Assembly (NCBI GenBank): GCA_040398425.1
Contig: JBBATZ010000035.1
Location: forward strand, 1 to 45,499
Direction: 5' to 3'
DNA: 45,499 bases
Origin: UBA7672 sp040398425
Lineage (GTDB): Bacteria; Pseudomonadota; Alphaproteobacteria; Caulobacterales; Hyphomonadaceae
In this document: one piece after another, positions 16,872 through 26,220 of the stretch
How the letters are laid out: every line of letters begins with the position of its first letter
Position numbering within the stretch: position 1 is the stretch's first letter
Position numbers and translations under genes: made by a program
Notes under the pieces: model-generated
Told to the model about the DNA's origin: nothing
Database searches by the model: none
Seen by the model: only the letters and a program-made list of their open reading frames with translations

Positions 16872-17009
16872 CCCGGGGGCGCGCTCCCCCTCGATCCAAA
16901 CCACCCCACGACACGACGACGGCGGTACGGCCCGACAGAAGGCTCACCCGCGAAAAGCCCAAGACCAGCGTGGACACAAGATCCACACGGAAAACGAAAA
17001 GAGAAAACG
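16872..17009 (+). other. Spacer between the paired micropeptide genes, with a hairpin
   Basis: Just after the first stop codon GGGGG (16875-16879) pairs with CCCCC (16886-16890) across CGCGCT. It has no T run, so it more likely slows RNA decay or tunes expression of copy 2 than terminates. No second sigma-54 promoter is visible in the spacer. An A-rich, purine-rich stretch before 17010 supplies the ribosome site of copy 2. Confidence 0.45.
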
Positions 17010-17141
17010 ATGAACGGTCTGATCAAACAATCGAAGCTCGATGGCCTGAACTTCCTCGGTTCCTTCACCATCGCCCTGTTCGGCGTTGCGGCTGTGTTCT
17101 ACGTGATGGCGACGGCCATCACCGGCGGCGGGGTTGCCTGA
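17010..17141 (+). CDS. 43-residue single-helix membrane peptide, copy 2
   Basis: This is the paralog of the gene at 16740, also 43 residues, and shares the N-terminus MNGLIKQ-(T/S)-KLDGL and the pattern GSF-x-IALF-x-VAAV in the membrane helix. Divergence is concentrated in the C-terminal tail (ITGGGVA here, FTGTHLI in copy 1) and at two positions inside the helix, where copy 2 has aromatic residues (VFYVMA). Conserved N-termini with variable tails suggest that the cytoplasmic side binds a common partner. The purine-rich GAAAAGAGAAAACG upstream serves as the ribosome site. A strong terminator follows, so both copies form one unit driven from the sigma-54 promoter at 16657. Confidence 0.8.
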   Translation: MNGLIKQSKLDGLNFLGSFTIALFGVAAVFYVMATAITGGGVA

Positions 17142-17175
17142 ACCTCCTCCAAAGCCGGATAGAACCCAGCCAATC

Positions 17176-17215
17176 AACCGGCCAGCCGCTCCCCCGGCTG
17201 GCCGGTTTTGGTTTT
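17176..17215 (+). terminator. Strong terminator after the micropeptide pair, bidirectional
   Basis: A perfect 13-bp stem, AACCGGCCAGCCG (17176-17188) with its complement (17195-17207), loop CTCCCC, is followed by TTGGTTTT. It begins 34 bases after copy 2 and ends just before the nadR-like stop at 17220, so it can serve both converging units. Confidence 0.9.
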
Positions 17216-17219
17216 GCTG

Positions 17220-18218
17220 TCAGCTGTTCGGGTGCAGAAGCGCGTCGACAGCTTCGATCGCTTTCGCGCGTCGCTGTTCAGGCGTGCCCTGGATGCGCAC
17301 AAACTTCACTCCGCGCGTGACGAGTTCCCGCTCGCAGGCGCGCTGGAAGTTGCGACGCACGGCCGGGTCGCGGAAATAGCGCGTGCCGTCATCGACCCAT
17401 GGCAGGTCGATGTCGCAGAGCAGGTAGAGATCAGGATAATCGCGACAGGCGTCGAACCAGGGATCGCGCGAGCCGGCGAGCGTGTCTGACCAGACGGCGG
17501 TCAACACCGGATCTGTATCCTCGATCAGCACACGGTTGGCGCGCAGGCTGGCGGCCTGCACGCCCGCAAGATGCCCCATCACGATCTGCCGCATGTCTTC
17601 CGGCGTCGTTGCGCCCGAGCCGAAGGCCTCGGTGTGGAAGCGGCCGTATTCAGGGGCCACCACGGTTTCGTAATGCCGCGCCAGTTCTGCAGAAAGCGAT
17701 GATTTTCCAGTTGATTCCGCACCAAACAGAGTAACACGCTTGAGATAGTAGGGACGAACAGGCCCCGGCAGGAAACGCCAGTTGCGATAGGGATCACGAC
17801 GAATGGCGGTCGCGGAAATTGGAAACGCCGTGCGCGCTTCATCGACCGGCACAAAGCGCGCGCCGGCTTCTGCCGCGAGGCGATGGCCGTAGGGTTCGGA
17901 GGCGAAAATGATGTCGATGGGCTCGGCGTGGAGGCGCTTCAGCACGTCGTTCCACAGTGGCCAGAAATTTTCTGGATCATCCTCCGGCACTTGGGGGAGG
18001 ATTTCCTCGCAGTGGATGACACGTGCTGTCGGGAACAGCTCCTTCATCCATTGAAAGCGGAGATGACCTGGGATGGGATCGTCGGGCAGGGAGCAAACGA
18101 GGATGGTCAGCTCCTCGACATAGGCGCGGCCGAAGTCGCACAGATATACGTGACCGACATGCGGCGGCATGAACTTGCCGAGCACAAGGCCACGCTGCGG
18201 TTTCGACAGAAAGCTCAT
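17220..18218 (-). CDS. nadR: NadR-type bifunctional NMN adenylyltransferase / ribosylnicotinamide kinase
   Basis: The 332-residue protein joins two enzymes of nicotinamide riboside salvage. The N-terminal half is a nucleotidylyltransferase that makes NAD from NMN: GKFMPPHVGH carries the HxGH motif (residues 20-23), and PISATAIRRDP resembles the family's second motif. The C-terminal half is a P-loop kinase that phosphorylates nicotinamide riboside, with GAESTGKS at 166-173. The N-terminal DNA-binding domain found in enterobacterial NadR is absent, so this is an enzyme only, not a repressor. Its ATG overlaps the pnuC stop by four bases, which fits uptake and phosphorylation as one operon. Length matches HTH-less NadR proteins. 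Confidence 0.9.
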   Translation of the reverse strand: MSFLSKPQRGLVLGKFMPPHVGHVYLCDFGRAYVEELTILVCSLPDDPIPGHLRFQWMKELFPTARVIHCEEILPQVPEDDPENFWPLWNDVLKRLHAEPIDIIFASEPYGHRLAAEAGARFVPVDEARTAFPISATAIRRDPYRNWRFLPGPVRPYYLKRVTLFGAESTGKSSLSAELARHYETVVAPEYGRFHTEAFGSGATTPEDMRQIVMGHLAGVQAASLRANRVLIEDTDPVLTAVWSDTLAGSRDPWFDACRDYPDLYLLCDIDLPWVDDGTRYFRDPAVRRNFQRACERELVTRGVKFVRIQGTPEQRRAKAIEAVDALLHPNS

Positions 18219-18796
18219 GCCGCCTCTTTATCTGCCTCGACGCGCATGGCCTTGCGCCACTCGTACCAGCCCCAGAAGGCGTTGAAGAAGAAGAACACGT
18301 AGAGCCCTGTGAACAACCACATATGGGCGTTTCCGTAGAGCCAGATCGAGGCGACGTTCACCACCAGCCAGACCGGCCACGTCTCGAGGTATTTGCGGTC
18401 GAGCAGGTACTGCGCGACCACGCTGACGCTGAGCGAGGCGGCGTCGGTAAAGGCGAGGTCGAAATCGGTGTAGGCGGTCAACACCCATGATCCCGCCATG
18501 GCTATCGCGAGTGCGATGACGACCGAGACGGCCACGAGCGCCCAGTTGGCCGATCGGATCGGGGGGCGCCTGCCATGGTCGCCGCGCAGCCAGTACGACC
18601 AGCCATAGAGCTGCACGAAAACGAAGAATATCTGCAGCGCCGCGTTCGCCAAGAGGTTCGCCTGCCAGACCACCATGAAGAAGATCGCCGTTCCGACGAT
18701 TCCGACCGGGAACTGCCACAGGCTGCGTTTGACCCCGAGGATCACGCAGGCAAGCGTGATCAGCGTCGCTGCAAGTTCTAGCGGATTGATGTCCAC
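18215..18796 (-). CDS. pnuC: Nicotinamide riboside transporter PnuC
   Basis: This 193-residue inner-membrane protein has about seven hydrophobic helices and the Trp-rich texture of PnuC. The motif WLVVNVASIWLY near residue 140 matches the conserved W-x3-N substrate-binding region, and QLYGWSYWLRG and FFNAFWGWYEW are further family-like segments. PnuC carries nicotinamide riboside by facilitated diffusion; the co-translated kinase at 17220-18218 would trap it. The start is GTG at 18796. It is divergent from glnD across 116 bases. That gap can fold into GC hairpins (CCTGC/GCAGG and GTTCC/GGAAC on the minus strand), but I recognise no known riboswitch there. Confidence 0.9.
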   Translation of the reverse strand: MDINPLELAATLITLACVILGVKRSLWQFPVGIVGTAIFFMVVWQANLLANAALQIFFVFVQLYGWSYWLRGDHGRRPPIRSANWALVAVSVVIALAIAMAGSWVLTAYTDFDLAFTDAASLSVSVVAQYLLDRKYLETWPVWLVVNVASIWLYGNAHMWLFTGLYVFFFFNAFWGWYEWRKAMRVEADKEAA

Positions 18797-18912
18797 GCGT
18801 GGCCCCGGCCTGTTCCGGAGGGGAACCTGCCCCGGGGAGGGCCGCAGGGCAATCTCCGGAGGCCTGAACAGCCGCCTGTTGCATTGAGCAAATCAAGGCT
18901 AGAGATCGCGTC

Positions 18913-21759
18913 ATGAACGACGCTGTGCCGGCATCCGAAACGCCAAGGGCCAGGTCCGGGCCGGTGAAGCCCGGTCCATGGCGAATTGCCGATATCGTCG
19001 ATGGCCGCAAGCTGCGGATCCAGCTGACAGCCGCCGCCCTCGATAATGGCTCCGATCCGGTCGCCCAGCGCAAGCGCGCGCTGGATCTGATCCACGCCGC
19101 ACTTTTCCGCGGTCGCATGATTGCGCAAGACAGGTTGGAAGAGGGGGCCGACGGCCTCGAAACCGCTGCCCTGCTGTCCGCCGTCATGGATGAAGCGCTG
19201 TCGGCGCTTTACGACTTCACGGTCGTCCACATCTTTCGCGCCCACAATCCGACCGAGGCGGAGCGCATGGCGGTTTTGGCGGTCGGCGGCTATGGGCGCA
19301 GCGTCCTGGCGCCGTCGTCCGACGTCGATCTCCTGTTCGTACGCAACTACAAACAGACCGCCTGGGCCGAGAGCGTCATCGAATACATGCTCTATGCGCT
19401 GTGGGATATGGGCCTGAAGGTTGGCCACGCATTCCGCACCATCGACGAGTGCGTGAAGCTGTCGCGTGAGGACGTGACCATCCGCACCGCAATCCTCGAC
19501 AAGCGCTTCCTGTTCGGTGACCGGGGCGTCCATGACAAGCTGAGCGAGCGCTTTCAGAAGGACGTCATCGCCGGACGCGGGGCGGAGTTCGTCGCCGCCA
19601 AGCTGCAGGAGCGCGCCGATCGCCACGCGCGTGAAGGCGACAGCCGTTACCGCGTGGAGCCGCATGTAAAGGACGGCAAGGGAGGTCTGCGCGACCTGCA
19701 GACCCTGTTCTGGCTGGCCAAATACATTCACGGCGGCGTCAGCCTGCAGGAGGTGCTCGACAACTCCGCATTTACCCCGGGGGACAAGGCGATCTTCATG
19801 CGAGAGGCGCGCTTCCTGTGGACGGTGCGCTGCCATCTGCACTTTCTCACCGGGCGCCCCGAAGAGCGCTTGTCATTCGATCTGCAGCCGGAAATGGCCC
19901 GTCGCATGGGCTATACGGAGCGCAACAACGCCACGGCGGTCGAGCGCTTCATGAAGCGCTACTTTCTCGCGGCGAAGGAAGTTGGTGCACTCACACGCAT
20001 CCTGTGCGCCAAGCTGGAGGTGGATGAGAAGAAACGCCCTGGTGGTCGTGCGCGCCTCATCCCTGCCGCCGCTGCAAAACCCATCAAGGAAGACGGCTTC
20101 ACGATTGATGGGGGAAGACTGTCCATCACCGATGCAGAGATGTTCGTTAAGGACACCAGCAAGCTGATGCGGCTGTTCTGGCTCGCGAATGAACGGCAAC
20201 TGGATATCCATCCCGAGGCGATGACGGCGGCGCGGCGATCCTTGTGGGCCGTTACGCGGCAGGCGCGCGCGGATGAGGCGTCGCGCCAGATGTTTCTGGA
20301 CATCGTAGGCGGCAAGAACCATCCGGGCCGCGTGCTGCCGCTGATGAACGAGGCCGGCGTGCTGGGCCGGTTCCTCCCCGAATTCGGCCGCATCGTCGGC
20401 CAGACCCAGTTCAACATGTATCACCACTTCACCGTGGACGAGCACACGTTGATGGCGGTGACTACCATTCACGACATCGCGCGCGGGACGGAGAAAGAGC
20501 TGCATCCGCTCTCGACCGAGATCTTCCCCAAAATCCTGAATCGGCGTGCGCTGTTCCTTGCCATGCTGCTGCACGACACCGGCAAGGGCAAAGGCGACCA
20601 GCAAGTGGAGGGCGCCAAGCAGGCGCGTTCGGCTGCGTTGCGTCTTGGCGTGCCGGAGGATGAGGCCGAGCTCATTGCGTGGCTGGTCGGAAATCACCTT
20701 GAAATGAGCGACACTGCGCAGCGGCGCGATATTTCCGATCCGCAGACGATCTCCAAATTCGCTGAGCGCGTCGGGAACCTTGAGCGGTTGCGACTGCTGC
20801 TGGTGCTGACGGTGGCCGATATCCGCGCCGTCGGCCCGGGTGTGTGGAATGGGTGGAAGGGACAGCTTCTCCGCGATCTCTACTACGCGACCGAGGCGGC
20901 GCTGCGGGGCGGCCGGACCGACGAGCACAGCGTTCGCTCTCAGCTCGTCGATCGCGCCGAGCAGGCAAGGCGTGCGCTCTCCGACCGTATCGGGCCGACG
21001 CCCCTGCTGGCCGCCGTGGAAGCGGCTTACTGGGTTGGCTTCCCGGTCGAGACGCAAGCGCGGCACGCCGCCGCCATGGCCAAAGGCGCTGGCCAGCCCA
21101 TTACCGTCGCGGCCAATATCGACAAGGTGCGTTCGGCGACCGAAATTCTCATCTCCGCGCCTGACCGCGAAGCGCTGTTTGCAGACCTTTGTGGCGCGCT
21201 CAGCGCCGCCGGCGCCAACATCGTGGCGGCGCACCTCTATGAAGCCGGCGATGGCCGCGTGCTCGACGTGTTCGATATCCAGGACTCGCGCGGCGCGGCG
21301 TTTGGTGCCGATCACCAGAGCGCCCTCGACCGGCTTGTGGCGGACTTGCGTGCCGCCGCGCTGGGCGGTGAGGGTGTAAAACGTCCCGGCAAGGCGCCAG
21401 CCGCCAGCCGTCGGCTCGCGGCGTTCATCATTTCGCCTCTGGTGCGTATCGACCGCTCGGCTTCGGCAAATTCGACCGTGCTCGAGGTGTCGGGTCGTGA
21501 TCGACCCGGCCTGCTATACGATATCGCGCGGGAACTCGCCGATGCGAAGTTATCGATCCGGTCGGCGCATGTCGGCGCCTATGGAGAACGCGTGCACGAC
21601 GTTTTCTATGTCGAGAAGCTGGGCGGCGGACTGATGCCGACAGAAATGGATGAGACCCTGACCAAGCGGCTTGAAGAAGTGCTCCGGTCGCACTCGCCGA
21701 ACGCGCCGCGCATTCCGGCCCATACGCTGGCGCGTGCGCCGGCTTCTTTCAACCGCTAG
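18913..21759 (+). CDS. glnD: PII uridylyltransferase / uridylyl-removing enzyme GlnD
   Basis: GlnD senses glutamine and attaches or removes UMP on PII proteins, setting the nitrogen state of the cell. The 948-residue protein has the nucleotidyltransferase motif GGYGRS at 125-130 with catalytic D137 and D139 (SSDVDLLF), the PII-uridylyltransferase middle domain, the HD hydrolase motif LLHDTGKG (H554, D555) for uridylyl removal, and two C-terminal ACT domains (about 745-830 and 860-935, the second with GRDRPGLLYDIARELA). All catalytic residues are present. It heads a rightward run with murJ 14 bases downstream, an arrangement I recall as common in alphaproteobacteria. No PII gene is in the window. 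Confidence 0.96.
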   Translation: MNDAVPASETPRARSGPVKPGPWRIADIVDGRKLRIQLTAAALDNGSDPVAQRKRALDLIHAALFRGRMIAQDRLEEGADGLETAALLSAVMDEALSALYDFTVVHIFRAHNPTEAERMAVLAVGGYGRSVLAPSSDVDLLFVRNYKQTAWAESVIEYMLYALWDMGLKVGHAFRTIDECVKLSREDVTIRTAILDKRFLFGDRGVHDKLSERFQKDVIAGRGAEFVAAKLQERADRHAREGDSRYRVEPHVKDGKGGLRDLQTLFWLAKYIHGGVSLQEVLDNSAFTPGDKAIFMREARFLWTVRCHLHFLTGRPEERLSFDLQPEMARRMGYTERNNATAVERFMKRYFLAAKEVGALTRILCAKLEVDEKKRPGGRARLIPAAAAKPIKEDGFTIDGGRLSITDAEMFVKDTSKLMRLFWLANERQLDIHPEAMTAARRSLWAVTRQARADEASRQMFLDIVGGKNHPGRVLPLMNEAGVLGRFLPEFGRIVGQTQFNMYHHFTVDEHTLMAVTTIHDIARGTEKELHPLSTEIFPKILNRRALFLAMLLHDTGKGKGDQQVEGAKQARSAALRLGVPEDEAELIAWLVGNHLEMSDTAQRRDISDPQTISKFAERVGNLERLRLLLVLTVADIRAVGPGVWNGWKGQLLRDLYYATEAALRGGRTDEHSVRSQLVDRAEQARRALSDRIGPTPLLAAVEAAYWVGFPVETQARHAAAMAKGAGQPITVAANIDKVRSATEILISAPDREALFADLCGALSAAGANIVAAHLYEAGDGRVLDVFDIQDSRGAAFGADHQSALDRLVADLRAAALGGEGVKRPGKAPAASRRLAAFIISPLVRIDRSASANSTVLEVSGRDRPGLLYDIARELADAKLSIRSAHVGAYGERVHDVFYVEKLGGGLMPTEMDETLTKRLEEVLRSHSPNAPRIPAHTLARAPASFNR

Positions 21760-21773
21760 GCGGGCCTTTCGAC

Positions 21774-23366
21774 ATGTCCCTTGCGCGCAACGTCTTTGTG
21801 CAGACCTTCTTCACGCTTGGAAGTCGCGTGCTCGGCTTCGCGCGCGACCTGGCCTTGAACTCGCGCTTTGGCGGGCAGGGGCCGCTGATGGATTGCTGGG
21901 CGACGGCCCAGATGCTGCCGAACCTGTTCCGCCGTCTTTTTGCAGAAGGCGCGTTCTCGCAGGGCTTCGTGCCGGTGTTCGCTGCGGCACGTGCGACCGA
22001 GGGCGCTGAAGCTGCAGACAAGATGGCGTCGCAGGCGATGGCCTTCATCCTCACCATCGTCGCCATCGTCACGATCGGCATTGAAGTTGCGATGCCCTTC
22101 ATCATGCCCTTGCTGCTGTCCGCCTATCTCGACGATCCGGGCACGCTCGCGATCGCAACCCTGATGGCGCAGCTGGCCATGCCCTATCTCGTCTTCATGA
22201 CGCTGGCGTCGCTGCTGTCGGGCGTGCTCAATACGCTGGGGCGTTTCGCACTGACGGCGGCAGCACCGATCCTGCTCAATGTCTGCACGCTGATCCCGCT
22301 TATCCTGGCGCCGAGCCAGCAGCAGGCGGCGGAGTGGGCGGCGGCGGCGGTGACGATTTCGGGTTTCCTGCAGTCCGGTCTGTTGTGGTGGGGCGCGCGC
22401 AAGCTGGGCGTCGACTTGCGGATAAGCCTGCCGGTGCTCAGCAAGGGCGTCCGCCGCATGCTGGCGATTGCTGTGCCTGGCGCCATTGCGGGCGGCGCGC
22501 TTCAGGTGTCGTCACTGGTGACGCAGGCGCTGTCGGGTTCGGATGAGGGTGCGCGCAGTGTCCTCTACAACTCGGATCGGCTTTACCAGTTGCCGCTTGG
22601 ACTTATCGGAGTTGCGGTGGGTCTTGCCCTCGTGCCGCGTCTGTCGCGTCACTTTGCGGAGAACGACCACGAGGGCGCGGCGCGCACGATGGACGACGGC
22701 ATCGGGCTCTCCATGGCGTTCACATTGCCTGCGGCCGTCGCCCTGCTGATCATGCCCTTCTTCATCATCGATGCGACAGTGACGCGCGGCGCCTTCACTG
22801 GCGCGGACGCGTTGCGCACCTCCGAAGTACTGCGCCAGTTCGCCTGGGGCGTGCCGGCCTTCGTGCTGGCCAAGGTGTTCACGCCGCCGTTTTTCGCGCG
22901 ACAGAAATCCAAGCGGCCGATGCAGTTCTCGCTGGTGTCGGTCGTCATCACGGTCGTGGTCGGCGCCTCGCTCTGGTACTGGCTGCCGACCGTCGGCGTG
23001 GACGGCACGATCGGCCTTGGCATTGCGACCTCGTTTGGCGCCTGGGCAAACGTCTTCCTGCTGGCCAGCGCGCTGGCGCGGGAAGGGGCTTACACGATGG
23101 GCGGCCGGGTCTGGTCGCGTATGGTGCGATTGATCATCGCCAGCGCCATCATGGGCGTCTTCGCCGGTGTTTGCGCCTGGCAGTATCCGCTCCTGTCTGA
23201 GCTACTGTGGAAGAAGGAAGTCGCCGTGCTGGTCGTGATCGCGCTCGGCGTCGTGCTTTACGGGCTTGCCGCTTTCGCATTGCGGGCGGTGACACTGGGC
23301 GAGATCAAGGGCGCCCTGCGGCGCGAGAAGGGCGTGCCGGGTATTCCGTCGGGCGGCGAGGGCTGA
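21774..23366 (+). CDS. murJ: Lipid II flippase MurJ
   Basis: MurJ moves lipid-linked peptidoglycan precursor across the inner membrane. The 530-residue protein has about 14 hydrophobic helices and the family N-terminus (NVFVQTFFTLGSRVLGFARD), followed by the conserved NLFRRLFAEGAFSQGFVPVF segment with the Arg and Glu typical of the MOP-fold flippase cavity. The central YNSDRLYQLPLGLIGVAVG segment is also characteristic. It follows glnD by 14 bases and precedes trpS by 13, so the three are probably one transcript. Length is normal for MurJ. Confidence 0.95.
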   Translation: MSLARNVFVQTFFTLGSRVLGFARDLALNSRFGGQGPLMDCWATAQMLPNLFRRLFAEGAFSQGFVPVFAAARATEGAEAADKMASQAMAFILTIVAIVTIGIEVAMPFIMPLLLSAYLDDPGTLAIATLMAQLAMPYLVFMTLASLLSGVLNTLGRFALTAAAPILLNVCTLIPLILAPSQQQAAEWAAAAVTISGFLQSGLLWWGARKLGVDLRISLPVLSKGVRRMLAIAVPGAIAGGALQVSSLVTQALSGSDEGARSVLYNSDRLYQLPLGLIGVAVGLALVPRLSRHFAENDHEGAARTMDDGIGLSMAFTLPAAVALLIMPFFIIDATVTRGAFTGADALRTSEVLRQFAWGVPAFVLAKVFTPPFFARQKSKRPMQFSLVSVVITVVVGASLWYWLPTVGVDGTIGLGIATSFGAWANVFLLASALAREGAYTMGGRVWSRMVRLIIASAIMGVFAGVCAWQYPLLSELLWKKEVAVLVVIALGVVLYGLAAFALRAVTLGEIKGALRREKGVPGIPSGGEG

Positions 23367-23379
23367 TAAGTCCCCGCGC

Positions 23380-24417
<1,038 letters not shown>

Positions 24418-24517
24418 GGGGCATGGACTGTCAGCCTGAGACCGACGCATTCCGCGCGAGATGTGACGGGCTTGGGTATATCTGGGCCGTGCGCAGAACT
24501 CTGCCAGAGGAAACACC

Positions 24518-24943
24518 ATGACACGACTTGCCGCGTCCCTGTTGTTCGCATTGCTGTTGGTGGCCTGTGGCGGCCAGCCCGCAGGCCTCACGATCGCGAA
24601 CGCCACCTACCGCGCGCCGCTCGTGGACGGGGCGCCAGGTGTTGCCTATTTTTCGATCACGTCGCCGACCGCTGACCGCATCGTTGGGATCTCATCGTCG
24701 GATGCCCAGTCGGTCGAGATTCATGATTCGGGTGTCGAGGGCACCGGCATGGCGACGATGCGCAAGGTCGAGCAAGTCGAGCTACCCGCAGGAAAAACCG
24801 TGACATTCGGACCCGGCGGTCTCCACGTGATGGTGTTTGCGCCGCTCCCCAGACAGGCGAATGCCTCATTTCCGATTCAAATCACGCTAGGATCTGGTCG
24901 GGTGGAGACCATTTCGTTCGCTGGCGAGACGACTGCCAAATAG
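24518..24943 (+). CDS. PCuAC-family periplasmic copper chaperone, lipoprotein
   Basis: The 141-residue product starts with a lipoprotein signal ending LLLVAC-GG, with acylated Cys17, so it would be membrane-tethered in the periplasm. The copper motif of the family is H(M)-x10-M-x21-H-x-M. Here H69, M81, H103 and M105 keep this spacing exactly, but the residue after H69 is Asp rather than Met. M78 nearby could substitute. Family members deliver Cu(I) to cytochrome oxidase, often with Sco, but no sco or cox gene is near. The ATG has AGAGGAAA upstream. It is alone between trpS and a DUF2333 gene. Confidence 0.85.
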   Translation: MTRLAASLLFALLLVACGGQPAGLTIANATYRAPLVDGAPGVAYFSITSPTADRIVGISSSDAQSVEIHDSGVEGTGMATMRKVEQVELPAGKTVTFGPGGLHVMVFAPLPRQANASFPIQITLGSGRVETISFAGETTAK

Positions 24944-24986
24944 CAGCTGGTAACGTCGCTTAAACGAAGTTTGGGTTGAGGTTAAC

Positions 24987-25009
24987 GTCAGGCTCGTTCA
25001 GAGTCTGAC
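24987..25009. repeat. Hairpin upstream of the DUF2333 gene
   Basis: GTCAGGCTC (24987-24995) pairs with GAGTCTGAC (25001-25009) over nine positions, one a G-T pair, with loop GTTCA. It has no T run and ends 23 bases before the start codon at 25033. It may be a leader structure or an operator; nothing in the sequence decides. Confidence 0.35.
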
Positions 25010-25032
25010 TCACCGCTAGCTGGGGCTGGGCG

Positions 25033-26151
25033 ATGTCTGTACTGAAACTCCGCCGCGACATGGTCGTGGTCGAAGACGAGCCGGTGGCGGAACCCGTCAC
25101 CGAGATCGAACGCCCGTTCCCGCTGCGCACACGCGAGCGGTATGATTCCGACATCATCGAGGCTGAGGCCGTCGATTCCGCCGACGTGCAGGACGAGCAC
25201 GACGAGGCTGTTGCAACTCACAGGACATTCGGGGAGCACGTCCGCTTCTGGTTCAACACGGTCGCGATCGTCGCGCTTCTGGGCGCGTACCCCGCCATGA
25301 CCATCGCCTCCAGCGATGTTGGCGACCGCAATCTGGAAACACTGGTCAACCGGGCTGACTGGGCGGCCCCCTGGGTCGGCGGCGTTTCGACCCTGCTCGA
25401 ACAGCACTTCGGTGAGCTTGGCTGGGCGTCCGATTCCGAAATGTGGGAGCCGATGGCGCGTCTGACGGCGAAGCCCGCCTATCAGGCCGCGATGGCGGCC
25501 AGCCTTGGCGACGTGCTGAAGCTGGCGACCGTGCAGTCGGTCATTGCCGGCGAGCCGGATGTGGACCTTGAGGCCGCCTCTCGCCTCGTGAAAGAGGATT
25601 CCACGGGAATTCAGCTGCGCGCCGCGCGGGATGCGTTGCTGAATTTCGATCGGCGCCTGCGCCGCCGCGATGCAGCTAGTGATTTTTCGGCCTATCAGGT
25701 CTCGGAAGAGCTGGCGCTGTTGAGCACATGGGCGACGACCAGCCAGCAGAGCGTTATCGCCTCCACCGCTGCCATCGGCGGGAGCCCGATGGACGAAGAG
25801 GCGACGCGCGCCGTTTATGCCGCCAAGGGCCGCGCCACAGTCGCTTTCCTGATGCTGGATTCGCTGAACTGGCCTGAAAGTGCTGAACTTTCCAAGGCCC
25901 GCGACGCGGCGCAGTCGGCCTGGAAAGCTGTCGCCGAGTTCCATCCGCTCGTCGTACTCAACGGCGATCCGGACGGCTCTCTGTTTGGCAACCATCCCGC
26001 CGCGATGAGCTATCTGATCGGGCGCGCTGAGGCGACGACCAAGAATTTCAGCGATCTGGTGAAAACCGCATCTCCGGCCATGATTCCGGTCGCGCCTCCC
26101 GTCGCATCCCCCGCCGCATCGACAGCGTCCGGACCGGGCGCTTCGCGGTAA
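25033..26151 (+). CDS. DUF2333-family membrane-anchored protein
   Basis: The 372-residue protein has an acidic cytoplasmic N-terminus of about 70 residues, one membrane helix (FWFNTVAIVALLGAYPAM, about 72-89), and a large periplasmic helical domain. Segments match my memory of the DUF2333 family: YQAAMAASLGDVLKLA, DVDLEAASRLVKED, RAARDALLNFDRRLR, YAAKGRATVAFLMLDSL and the Asn-His region LFGNHPAAMSYLIGRA. The function of the family is unknown to me. The last 30 residues are Ala/Pro-rich and probably disordered. It is monocistronic, 89 bases after the copper chaperone and 69 before the universal stress protein. Confidence 0.75.
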   Translation: MSVLKLRRDMVVVEDEPVAEPVTEIERPFPLRTRERYDSDIIEAEAVDSADVQDEHDEAVATHRTFGEHVRFWFNTVAIVALLGAYPAMTIASSDVGDRNLETLVNRADWAAPWVGGVSTLLEQHFGELGWASDSEMWEPMARLTAKPAYQAAMAASLGDVLKLATVQSVIAGEPDVDLEAASRLVKEDSTGIQLRAARDALLNFDRRLRRRDAASDFSAYQVSEELALLSTWATTSQQSVIASTAAIGGSPMDEEATRAVYAAKGRATVAFLMLDSLNWPESAELSKARDAAQSAWKAVAEFHPLVVLNGDPDGSLFGNHPAAMSYLIGRAEATTKNFSDLVKTASPAMIPVAPPVASPAASTASGPGASR

Positions 26152-26220
26152 GTGGTTAACCTCTGATCAGACCGTCGCGACAGGCTTGACCTCAGCGACG
26201 CGAAAGCGCCTCCTTTCCTG

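Noticed and set aside
18797..18912. Known riboswitch (TPP, NAD or cobalamin) ahead of pnuC
   Set aside because: The leader forms GC hairpins but none of the conserved loops of those classes is visible on the minus strand.
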